Shown here one piece after another: positions 49,855 through 58,170 of a stretch of DNA of 64,000 bases. The stretch is from Bacteroidales bacterium. GTDB lineage: Bacteria; Bacteroidota; Bacteroidia; Bacteroidales; UBA932. Under the pieces are notes generated by a model. It was not told where the DNA came from. It made no database searches and saw nothing but the letters and a program-made list of their open reading frames with translations. Location of the stretch: positions 61,726 through 125,725 of the forward strand of contig SUYR01000003.1 of the NCBI GenBank assembly GCA_015060335.1. Reading direction: 5' to 3'. Position 1 is the first letter of the stretch. Each line of letters opens with the position of its first letter. The position numbers and the translations under genes were made by a program.

Positions 49855-51804
49855 TTAACGTTTTTCAAATACGGCAACGAATCCTCCGTTAGAGGCGAAA
49901 CCGACAGCAAGGACGTCTTTGTTCGTGACGGTCCTTGAACTGATCCTATAATCCTTGCCGTTCTTCTCTGCATTCAATCCGTCCTCGTAGCATTTCACCA
50001 TCCACTCCCCTTCAGGAAGGAAGTCAAGGGAAATCTGAGCAGTCTCAGGAGCGCCGGCAGACATGGCTCCGACAAAATATCTGTCGCCACTTCTTCTCGC
50101 CACTGCTATATTCTTTCCAATCTGTCCCCAAAGAGGGAAAGTCTCATCCCAGACTGACGGCACAGTTTCCAGGAATGGAAGCCACTGGGGATTTTCGTCA
50201 TATTTTGTCGGGCTGTCCGAAAGCATCTGAAGCGGGCTTTCATACACCACGTACATTGCCATATGATGACATCTTGTACCCTGCGACATAGGTTCTATGT
50301 TGCTGATACGGAAACAGTCTTTCTGAGCATTGAGCATCGATCCAGGCGTGAAATCCATAGGGCCTACCCACTGACGGAGATAAGGAATGATGAGCTGATG
50401 CACAGGTGTAGCGCGCTCACTCCACTTATTATATTCCAGTCCGACAACACCTTCTCTTGTCATAAGGTTCGGATATTTCGCTCTCATTCCCTCGTTTGGA
50501 TATGATCCATGAAAATCCACCAGCATCCTGCACTCGGTGGCCTTCTTTGCCACTCTCTCATAGAAATTTACCATTATGGCGTCATTCCTGTCCATGAAAT
50601 CTATCTTGACACCTTTAACACCCCAAGACTTCATCATATCAAAGGCTTCATCAAGCTGACGGTCAACATTGATCCATTTAGCCCACAGGCACACACCGAC
50701 GCCCTTTTCCTGAGCATATCTGCATACTGCCGGGATGTCTGTTTCAGGGTTCAGAGTCAGAAGGTCATCCCTGCCTGACCATCCTTCATCTATCAGGATA
50801 TATTCAAAGCCATGTGCTGCAGCATAATCCACCATGTACATATATGTCGCAGTATTGATTCCGGCCTTGAAATCCACGCCATAGATATTGTTGTTGTTCC
50901 ACCAGTCCCAAAGGACCTTGCCCGGTTTGACCCAGCTGTAATCTTCTACCGTCTTTTCGCTGAGAAGATATATCAGGTCGCTTGACATCATATCAATTTC
51001 CGCCCCTTTGTCAAAAGTGCCGACCACCCTCCAAGGGAAAGTACGGGCCACGTTGCACTTTACAATATAATCGTAGCGCTCCACCGCATACAATTTATTT
51101 GTTCCGTCAAAAAACTCCTCTTTTGAAGGATAGTCTGACCAGACAAGATCGAATCCGCCTTCCACCGGACGCAGGTATGAGCCAGAATAGTCATAAAGGT
51201 CTGCCTCGGCAAACAGCAGGTATGCGTTATCTGTCGTTACCATCAGAGGTGTAAGTGACATCATGTCTTCAGGCAATGCACTGAGCGGAGCTATGGTATA
51301 GTCTTCCTCATACCAGTTCTGGAGTTCCTTTGTCATCAAAGCATATGCATTGTAGTCCTTTGCGAAACGGTAGCCTGCAGATTCATCAATTTCAGCGACA
51401 GTATCCTTCTTTCCTATAAACCTGTATGCTACGCCGTCGTTGTATGCTCGGAATTCCACGTCATACCCCTTGAAACCAAGTTTCATCCAATTGTAATTCT
51501 CTGGAGTCTCCTTGTATTTACGAGGAACGACATACTGGATCATGCCGTTTACATTACCTTTGGAGACCTTGCGGACCTTCGCATCAGTTCCCCACACAGC
51601 ATCCCCGGCTTTCATTGTAAAAGGTACTGTTGAGTACTGATATTCTCCGTTTCGAGCAAGAGAATATGCCAATCCCTTGGCATCACAAGTAACTGTGAGT
51701 ACGTTTTTGCCGTCTGGAGAGGCCAATTGGTATGACTTCGCTGACGCCACGGTCATCAATGCCCCAGTAAGGCACATTACAATTATAAGTATTGTCCGTT
51801 TCAT
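49855..51804 (-). CDS. GH97 glycosidase (retaining type), secreted
   Basis: A 649-residue secreted enzyme of standard GH97 length (signal LIIVMCLTGALMTVASA). Asp402 in GVKIDFMDRND and Glu457 in GLEYNKW are 55 residues apart, matching the retaining subgroup (alpha-galactosidase-like) and not SusB. The calcium-binding-type Glu residues were not checked. It is distinct from the longer GH97 of the first PUL and lacks the extra C-terminal domain. Between it and the upstream esterase is a 154-bp gap with a 27-bp direct repeat around a hairpin. Confidence 0.9.
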   Translation of the reverse strand: MKRTILIIVMCLTGALMTVASAKSYQLASPDGKNVLTVTCDAKGLAYSLARNGEYQYSTVPFTMKAGDAVWGTDAKVRKVSKGNVNGMIQYVVPRKYKETPENYNWMKLGFKGYDVEFRAYNDGVAYRFIGKKDTVAEIDESAGYRFAKDYNAYALMTKELQNWYEEDYTIAPLSALPEDMMSLTPLMVTTDNAYLLFAEADLYDYSGSYLRPVEGGFDLVWSDYPSKEEFFDGTNKLYAVERYDYIVKCNVARTFPWRVVGTFDKGAEIDMMSSDLIYLLSEKTVEDYSWVKPGKVLWDWWNNNNIYGVDFKAGINTATYMYMVDYAAAHGFEYILIDEGWSGRDDLLTLNPETDIPAVCRYAQEKGVGVCLWAKWINVDRQLDEAFDMMKSWGVKGVKIDFMDRNDAIMVNFYERVAKKATECRMLVDFHGSYPNEGMRAKYPNLMTREGVVGLEYNKWSERATPVHQLIIPYLRQWVGPMDFTPGSMLNAQKDCFRISNIEPMSQGTRCHHMAMYVVYESPLQMLSDSPTKYDENPQWLPFLETVPSVWDETFPLWGQIGKNIAVARRSGDRYFVGAMSAGAPETAQISLDFLPEGEWMVKCYEDGLNAEKNGKDYRISSRTVTNKDVLAVGFASNGGFVAVFEKR

Positions 51805-51807
51805 ATT

Positions 51808-51976
51808 TTCAATGTATTATCTGTTACTGTTGTTCTTGTCTCATACTCGCTACTGAAAGTCTTGCAGAATATGAAAAGATGAGACTACGTTACCTTTCCC
51901 CTAAATCCCCTTTCTCGGAAAGGGGACTTACATTCGCTTCGCTCAATTCTTCAATGTATTATCTGTTACTGTTGTT
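51808..51976. repeat. 27-bp direct repeat flanking a 115-bp hairpin-containing insert
   Basis: Bases 51808-51834 and 51950-51976 are identical. The right copy includes the last codons of the esterase gene (stop at 51959); the left copy lies 4 bp upstream of the GH97 start. The 115 bp between them contain the hairpin TCCCCTTTC-TCG-GAAAGGGGA (about 51906-51926). The layout is that of a small insertion with target duplication or a slipped-recombination product. Confidence 0.6.
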
Positions 51977-53461
51977 TTCAAAAGCATCGTTAACGGGCCA
52001 GTCGTCAGTTCTGAACGGCATCAGGGGCTGACCTTGGGTAGTTACTACATTTGCTTCCGGGCACCAGTTTGCAAAAGCATATCTGACTGCGACTGGTTCC
52101 GGAACTTCCTCAGACCAGACTTCAATCCTGTTTCCCCACAGGAATCTTGCCTCTGCCCTATGGAAAATCTGATCCTCTCCTGCTATTTCAAAGCCCTTCG
52201 GGACTCTGACATATCCGGCATCAAACATATAAAAGCTGTCACTTTCATTCCATACATCCGAAAGATTATCAAACTCCAGGACCGCGACTTTACCTCTTGA
52301 CTGATCGGCAGCAATACTCATGGACTTATAAACAGGCGCAGGCATAGGAAAGCCCGGAATCCCATATACATCAGCAAGAGCCAGCCATGAGAGTCTGTCT
52401 GCAAGAACTTTCTTTTCAGAAGCATGGATACAGTCATGTTCTCCCACATCCACCGATGCCACGACACCGCTATACGGAATCTCAAGAGCCGCCTCATATT
52501 GAGCCTCGTTCATGAGCCCGATTGACCTGTAAGAATCACCATCATAGCCATGAGGTGCAAGCTGGACCTGGTAGAAATACATGTCCTCATCATGCCACGC
52601 CTGACGCCAGCACCTGACCATTGAAACAAGAAGATTCTTATAATCAAACCAATTATATCTGTTCGACTCACCCTGATACCAAAGAATTCCCTTTGACTTG
52701 AACGGGGCAAGAGGAAGGAGCATATTCTCATACAGGCTTGCAGGAGCAGTGTTATCTTCTGTTCCGGCACATGCTGATTCCAGATCCACATCCTGAGTAT
52801 TCTTCAGAGCATCATGGGACATCCATGCAGCCACATCGCTGCCGCCCCAATTCATCGAGATCAGGCCCACAGGAACGCCACCAAGGCAATCTGTCAGCCG
52901 TCTGCCAAACATATATCCTATGGCACTGAAATCTCTGACGGATTCCGGAGCGCTGGTTTTCCATTCATATGGCATCTGCCCATAAGGCGATGACTCAGCA
53001 CCGCTCTTTCCGACACGCGGAACAGTCAGCAGTCTTATCTGAGGATAAGAACATGCCTCCATGACATATTCTGCCGCACCTCTGACCGGCTGATGGATAT
53101 ATCCACCCATCGGCATCTCCATATTCGACTGCCCCGAGCATATCCACACTTCACCGAGCAGTATATCCTTCACAACAAGCCTATCGCCGTCGTCAAACGA
53201 TATTTCATACGGTCCACCTGCATCAGAAGTGATCACATCAATGGTCCAGCAGCCTTCATCGTCCGCAACGGTCCGGTATCTGGCCGCATCCCAAGAAGTC
53301 CTGACTACAAGCTTCGACTTTGGCTCAGCCCAGCCCCACAAGGAGACAGTATCATTACGCTGCAGCACCATGCCATCCGATATCACTCCGGGAAGCCTCA
53401 CTTCTGCCGCAGCGATACCGTATGCCAAAGTCAAGGCAAGTATCAGCAAGGAACGTTTCAT
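51959..53461 (-). CDS. Sialate O-acetylesterase-like SGNH esterase, secreted
   Basis: A 500-residue secreted protein (signal LLILALTLAYGIAAAE) of the SASA (sialate O-acetylesterase) type. The catalytic block is VWICSGQSNMEMP with Ser112; GILWYQGESNRYNW is the second family motif, and GEHDCIHASEK contains the Asp-x-x-His pair. The N-terminal beta-domain before the esterase core is normal for this group. Substrates in the family include O-acetylated sialic acids and acetylated plant glycans, so deacetylation of the glycan is the likely job. Its ATG overlaps the DUF4832 stop in an ATGA junction. Confidence 0.9.
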   Translation of the reverse strand: MKRSLLILALTLAYGIAAAEVRLPGVISDGMVLQRNDTVSLWGWAEPKSKLVVRTSWDAARYRTVADDEGCWTIDVITSDAGGPYEISFDDGDRLVVKDILLGEVWICSGQSNMEMPMGGYIHQPVRGAAEYVMEACSYPQIRLLTVPRVGKSGAESSPYGQMPYEWKTSAPESVRDFSAIGYMFGRRLTDCLGGVPVGLISMNWGGSDVAAWMSHDALKNTQDVDLESACAGTEDNTAPASLYENMLLPLAPFKSKGILWYQGESNRYNWFDYKNLLVSMVRCWRQAWHDEDMYFYQVQLAPHGYDGDSYRSIGLMNEAQYEAALEIPYSGVVASVDVGEHDCIHASEKKVLADRLSWLALADVYGIPGFPMPAPVYKSMSIAADQSRGKVAVLEFDNLSDVWNESDSFYMFDAGYVRVPKGFEIAGEDQIFHRAEARFLWGNRIEVWSEEVPEPVAVRYAFANWCPEANVVTTQGQPLMPFRTDDWPVNDAFENNSNR

Positions 53462-55110
53462 TTCTGAATTTCGTATCTAAGAGTCTTGTCTGACTGAATA
53501 TCGAAGAACAAGGATTCATCCAACTGATATTCATCTATATCGCAATCCACTCCTATATATCCAAGCACAGTGTAGCCTCCTTCAATGTAATTTGTATTGG
53601 CAAACCTTACAGACGGCAGATTACCCGCCGGATCAAGGATTGAAAGGGCCAGAATATACTTACCTGACTGCACGCCTTCAAGTGGCAGACTGCCTTTGAC
53701 TTCATATTTTTCGGGAGCCTGCAGATATCTTTCTTCCTCAACACTCCAGTTCTCGCCCGGCATCCAGGATGCAATATCCACATCATTAAGGATTCCACCC
53801 CATACTTTTTCATGCGACTGAGGATCGATAAGGGATACCTCGACAGGCCATGAATAATAGAAAGGTGACGAACCGGTATTCACAAGAGAAAAATCAATCT
53901 TAAGATCCTTGCCGTTATTGATTCTTGCCGGATATGAAGCTTTGTCAAGCACATATCGGTATCCCATTGCTTTCTGTACCTCAGCAAGGTGTTCCAAAAA
54001 CTCTTCATTATTGAAATCCGCCCAGGTAACACCGCCCAAGTGATTGCAATGCAGATTTCTGACCTGCTCCATAACCAATGTCCTGGTCTCTTCATCCGCA
54101 AGACAGCCTTCAAGGCCTTTAAGTCCCTTCAACTTGAGACTTCCCCAGCCCCAGGTAATTTCGCCTCCGATCACCTGAGTCTTCCAACGGTCGCCCAAAG
54201 CGAGCATTTCGTTATAGCCGCGGTCTATCTCCTCATCTATCGACCATGAATCCCAATATATTCCGAAGTCGTAATCCTTGAACTCATATGCATAACGGAC
54301 CATGACCTTCTTGTTCTTGAACGCCTTTGTAAAGGCATCGCCAAGAGTCTTCTCAATGCCTTCGATCCATGTACGGTTGTGTACATGTTCCGGTTCATCG
54401 TGAGGTGGCCAATATGTAGAGATATCCGGATCATGGTGTTCTCCCCACTCGCCTATAATTCCCATTTCCACATATGCCACACGCGGATCATTATCCCACG
54501 CCTTTCCGAGTTTCTCAACGAAAGCAGTGACACGCTCCGGGAAGGCCGGATCGAAATAACCGCCAGTAATAGGCGTCAGCGAGTCCGCTTCCTCCAGATA
54601 ACATGTCCATTCTCCGGGCACATTCTTATACGGAGAAGTCTGCGGAGGGATTCCTTCCGGCCAGTGCTGACCATTGAGGTCATCCGGATTGGACGGATCC
54701 TTATCCTTTCCTCCGTGCCATGGCTCTACCCATACAATGTACGCACGAGGAATGATCTTCATATTGATGTCTTCAACACCCTTCCAGCGATGATTACTGT
54801 ATTCGATGACCTTATCGACACCATCAGAAGGATGATTCTCCATCATATTCCACTGCATGTACTCCTTGTTGAGTGTACCATACGGATATGGATAGATATC
54901 CCTTATCTTGCTTACTCCAGGATGAAAGAACTCCCTCCAACCTTTCATCGTATTACGAAAAGCCGGCTCGTACTCGGTCATGGTGACTTCAACGCGTCTT
55001 CCCTTGCGGACAGCCCCATACTCCTGAGGCTCGGAATCAACCTTCCGGCTGCAGGATATACCTGCAACCAGAAGGACCCCAACTAAAAATGCACTATTTC
55101 TCAACCACAT
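53458..55110 (-). CDS. DUF4832-family lipoprotein, paralogue A
   Basis: A 550-residue lipoprotein (LLVAGISCSRKV). It matches the DUF4832 family: an N-terminal barrel-like region with GWREFFHPGVSKIRDIYPYP, VEMGIIGEWGEHHDP (a Glu placed like a glycosidase acid/base) and GGEITWGWG, then a C-terminal immunoglobulin-like sandwich (LVNTGSSPFYYSWPVEVSL). The family is suspected to be glycosidase-related but I know no proven activity. It overlaps paralogue B by 17 bp and the esterase by 4 bp, so the three are translated as a block. Confidence 0.8.
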   Translation of the reverse strand: MWLRNSAFLVGVLLVAGISCSRKVDSEPQEYGAVRKGRRVEVTMTEYEPAFRNTMKGWREFFHPGVSKIRDIYPYPYGTLNKEYMQWNMMENHPSDGVDKVIEYSNHRWKGVEDINMKIIPRAYIVWVEPWHGGKDKDPSNPDDLNGQHWPEGIPPQTSPYKNVPGEWTCYLEEADSLTPITGGYFDPAFPERVTAFVEKLGKAWDNDPRVAYVEMGIIGEWGEHHDPDISTYWPPHDEPEHVHNRTWIEGIEKTLGDAFTKAFKNKKVMVRYAYEFKDYDFGIYWDSWSIDEEIDRGYNEMLALGDRWKTQVIGGEITWGWGSLKLKGLKGLEGCLADEETRTLVMEQVRNLHCNHLGGVTWADFNNEEFLEHLAEVQKAMGYRYVLDKASYPARINNGKDLKIDFSLVNTGSSPFYYSWPVEVSLIDPQSHEKVWGGILNDVDIASWMPGENWSVEEERYLQAPEKYEVKGSLPLEGVQSGKYILALSILDPAGNLPSVRFANTNYIEGGYTVLGYIGVDCDIDEYQLDESLFFDIQSDKTLRYEIQK

Positions 55111-56716
55111 ATCTTAAAGACCTATCAGACTGTATATCATCGAAACTGCTCAATGGTATCTTATATTCATCTATATTCTGTCCTACTCCTACATATCCCA
55201 TAGGATGACGGCCTCCGTTCCAGTAATTGAATACTGCGAATCTCAATGACGGAAGCATGCCGGCAGGGTCAAGTACAGAGATCGCAACAGCATATTTTCC
55301 TGCTTTCAGGTCCGCAGACAAGGTAAGTGTCTCTTCAACCTCATATTCTTCCGGAGCAATCGAGTATGAGTTTTTGGACGCATCCCATTTATCTCCAGGC
55401 ATCCACTGAGAGATCTTCGGAGACTGCAGTGTCTGTTTCCACACCACATCCCTGGTCTGAGGATCCATGAGGGAAATTTCCACAGGCCAGTCATAATAGA
55501 ACGGTGACGAACCGCTGTTAAGCACCTTGAATGAGATGTCAAAGGATTCACCAGGCTCAATCCTTGCGGGATAATTGAATTCCTTGAGAAGGAAACGGTA
55601 GCCCATGATCTTCTGAAGATTGCCGGCATGAGCAAGGAATGTGGCATCCTTCCAGTTCGCCCATGTCACTCCACCAAGATGATTGCAATGCAGATCTCTG
55701 ATCTGATTGGAAATCAGTGCCCTGGTATTGTCGTTCTTCACGCAGGATTCGAGACTTCTGTAACCTGCATTCCAGAGACTGCCCCAGTTCCATGTGATTT
55801 CGCCTCCGATTACCGCAGTCTTCCAGCGGTCACCAAGCCTCATCATGGCATTATAACCTCTCTCTATTTCCTCATCAATCGCCCACGAGTCCCAATATAT
55901 TCCATATTCATAATCCGTAAACTCATAGGCATATCTCACCATCACCTTCTTGTTCTTGAACGCCTCCTTGAAGGCATCTCCCAGGGTCTTTTCTATACCA
56001 GGGATCCAAGTGCGGTTCTCTACATGGAACGACTGGGTGTGAGGGAGCCACACAGTAGTGATGTTCGGATCATGATGTTCTCCCCATTCACCGATAAGTC
56101 CCATCTCGACATATGCCACTCGCGGATCGTTGTCCCACGCCTCTCCAAGCTTCTTGACAAGTTTCTTCATCCTGTCCTGGAAAGTAGGATCGAAATATCC
56201 GCCGGTAGATGGTGTATTGTTATCCTTTGAACGCACCTCTGCAGGAAAATCCGAAGGCCAGTGCCAGCCGTTCAGGTCATCAGGATGGTCCGTGTAAGTA
56301 TTCTTGGCATATCCTCCTTCATACGGTTCCATCCAGATGATATAAGGGCGAGGAATGACCTTCACATTCATATCCTCCACACCTTCCCATCTATGATTAC
56401 TATACGCTATGACCTTGTCAACACCGTCGCTCTCGACATTCTCCATCATGTTCCACTGCATGTATTCCTTGATCATGGTTCCGTATGGATATGGATATTC
56501 CGATCTCTTCTTATCCACTCCCGGACCGAAGAATTCTCTCCATCCCTTCATCGGATTGCGGAAAGCATTATAGTACTCGTAAGGAGTCACCTTGACGACC
56601 CCGTTCTCCGTAACCACATCCTTTGTGGTCACCGCCGGCGAATCATCATCCGCCGGCTTGCTGCAGCTGCATACCAGAAGGCATGCAGCCGCAGCAGCAT
56701 AAAGCAGATTTTTCAT
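55094..56716 (-). CDS. DUF4832-family lipoprotein, paralogue B
   Basis: A 540-residue lipoprotein from the ATG at 56716 (AAAAACLLVCSCSKPAD); the longer frame to 56827 overlaps SusD. It is clearly a duplicate of the next gene: shared segments include GWREFFGPGVDKKRSEYPYP, VEMGLIGEWGEHHDPN, RYAYEFTDYEYGIYWDSW and GGEITWNWGSL. Both copies keep the Glu residues of the EMG-x-x-GEWGEHH and GGEITW motifs, so both may be active with different linkage preference. It starts 11 bp after the SusD stop, suggesting a major role in this PUL. Confidence 0.8.
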   Translation of the reverse strand: MKNLLYAAAAACLLVCSCSKPADDDSPAVTTKDVVTENGVVKVTPYEYYNAFRNPMKGWREFFGPGVDKKRSEYPYPYGTMIKEYMQWNMMENVESDGVDKVIAYSNHRWEGVEDMNVKVIPRPYIIWMEPYEGGYAKNTYTDHPDDLNGWHWPSDFPAEVRSKDNNTPSTGGYFDPTFQDRMKKLVKKLGEAWDNDPRVAYVEMGLIGEWGEHHDPNITTVWLPHTQSFHVENRTWIPGIEKTLGDAFKEAFKNKKVMVRYAYEFTDYEYGIYWDSWAIDEEIERGYNAMMRLGDRWKTAVIGGEITWNWGSLWNAGYRSLESCVKNDNTRALISNQIRDLHCNHLGGVTWANWKDATFLAHAGNLQKIMGYRFLLKEFNYPARIEPGESFDISFKVLNSGSSPFYYDWPVEISLMDPQTRDVVWKQTLQSPKISQWMPGDKWDASKNSYSIAPEEYEVEETLTLSADLKAGKYAVAISVLDPAGMLPSLRFAVFNYWNGGRHPMGYVGVGQNIDEYKIPLSSFDDIQSDRSLRYVVEK

Positions 56717-56726
56717 TCTATATCTG

Positions 56727-58151
56727 TTAATATCCAGGATTCTGATCTTCAGGCTTGAAGGCCTCATTGTTGTCGATTGCCTGCTGAGGTATCGGATAAA
56801 GCACATGATGCTCCTTAAGATCCACATTATGGGCAGCCTTGTTAGCCTCTATCAGCTTGCCGAAACGCAGAAGGTCGAATCTTCTGTGATGCTCACAGCA
56901 AAGTTCCAGCATTCTCTCCTTAAGCACTGCATCCTTGAACTGCTCCTTTGTCAAGCCAGAAAGTTCGGTAACACCGGCACGTCTGCGTACCTGATTGATG
57001 CAGTCATACTTGTCATTGGAAGTATCTCCGATCTCATTCAGCGCCTCTGCCTTCATAAGAAGAACGTCAGGATAACGCATCATGATGAAGTTAAGATCAT
57101 CGTCCTCGATCTGATTGCCATAGTTCTTGTCCACGAACTTCATGATGCATGGAGGATTCTGAGGAACTCCGTTGAACTCGGTGCAGAAGAATGCTTCGCG
57201 ACGCTTGTCATTCTCGTCATAGCTGTCATAGCAGTACTGAGATGCTCCGAATCCGCCCCAGCCACCGCCGTTGGTTGGTCCGCCGACGCCACGTGGTCCC
57301 CAATATGAAGCCTGGAGAGAGCCTTCAAGTCCCCACGCTCCGGAATGTTTGAACTGGATCTCAAAAATATTTTCGATCTCTTCGTTCTTGTGCTCAGGGG
57401 AGAAGATGTCTGCGTAATTGTCATAAAGACTGAACTTTCCGATCACCTTGTTAAGTGCGGTAAGTGCTTCAGCCGGCTTGCCTGCCTGGAGATAGAAGCG
57501 TCCGAGGAAAGCATTCGCAGCATGTGAGGTAGCACGTCCCTTGTCTGATGCCGCAGGCCATGTCTCAGGAAGATTTGCAGCAGCATACTCCATATCATCA
57601 AGAATCACCTTGTACACCTGCTCGACAGTAGCTCGAGGTTTGCTGATCTGATCCTTATCGACCGATGCACTTGTCCAGAGAGGAACTCCTCCATACATTA
57701 CCACAAGATCGAAATAGTAGATTGCGCGGAGGAATCTTGCCTGAGCAACCATGATTCTGCGGTCCTCAGCAGAAACAGGAGCTGTTGCCGGCATATCGAT
57801 TATGGTATTCGCTCTCTTGATTCCGTCATATGCCCATATATAATGTACACGGAAGAATTCGTGCTGCGCCGAATATGTATAATACATCAATTCCGAATAT
57901 GCTGCCCAACCAAGGTCGAAAGGCTGTACTTCGTCTGTACCGAACTCGTTGAGAGTAATAGTATATTTCTCCGCAAATACTTGCTGAAGCATTGCATATG
58001 ATCCGGACAGAGCCTTGTTCCAGTCAGCAGCTGTAGTGAATGAGTTCTCTGCCACCAGCGAGCTGTATGGTACTTCTGTCAGATAATCCTCGCAGGAATT
58101 GAGCAGAAATGCCGATAAAGCCACACACAATAATGAGTATATCTTTTTCAT
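56727..58151 (-). CDS. SusD/RagB-family nutrient-binding lipoprotein of the second PUL
   Basis: A 474-residue lipoprotein (LSAFLLNSCEDYLTEVP). The ATG at 58151 follows an AAAGAGA purine stretch and starts a clean signal; upstream ATGs extend into the SusC 3' region. SusD signatures are the TPR segment AQARFLRAIYYFDLVVMYGGVPL and VLKERMLELCCEHHRRFDLLRFG. It is shorter than the SusD of the first PUL. It pairs with SusC upstream (gap 19 bp) and should bind the glycan or nucleoside-containing ligand at the surface. Confidence 0.94.
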   Translation of the reverse strand: MKKIYSLLCVALSAFLLNSCEDYLTEVPYSSLVAENSFTTAADWNKALSGSYAMLQQVFAEKYTITLNEFGTDEVQPFDLGWAAYSELMYYTYSAQHEFFRVHYIWAYDGIKRANTIIDMPATAPVSAEDRRIMVAQARFLRAIYYFDLVVMYGGVPLWTSASVDKDQISKPRATVEQVYKVILDDMEYAAANLPETWPAASDKGRATSHAANAFLGRFYLQAGKPAEALTALNKVIGKFSLYDNYADIFSPEHKNEEIENIFEIQFKHSGAWGLEGSLQASYWGPRGVGGPTNGGGWGGFGASQYCYDSYDENDKRREAFFCTEFNGVPQNPPCIMKFVDKNYGNQIEDDDLNFIMMRYPDVLLMKAEALNEIGDTSNDKYDCINQVRRRAGVTELSGLTKEQFKDAVLKERMLELCCEHHRRFDLLRFGKLIEANKAAHNVDLKEHHVLYPIPQQAIDNNEAFKPEDQNPGY

Positions 58152-58170
58152 GGTCTCTTTCATTTTGAAA

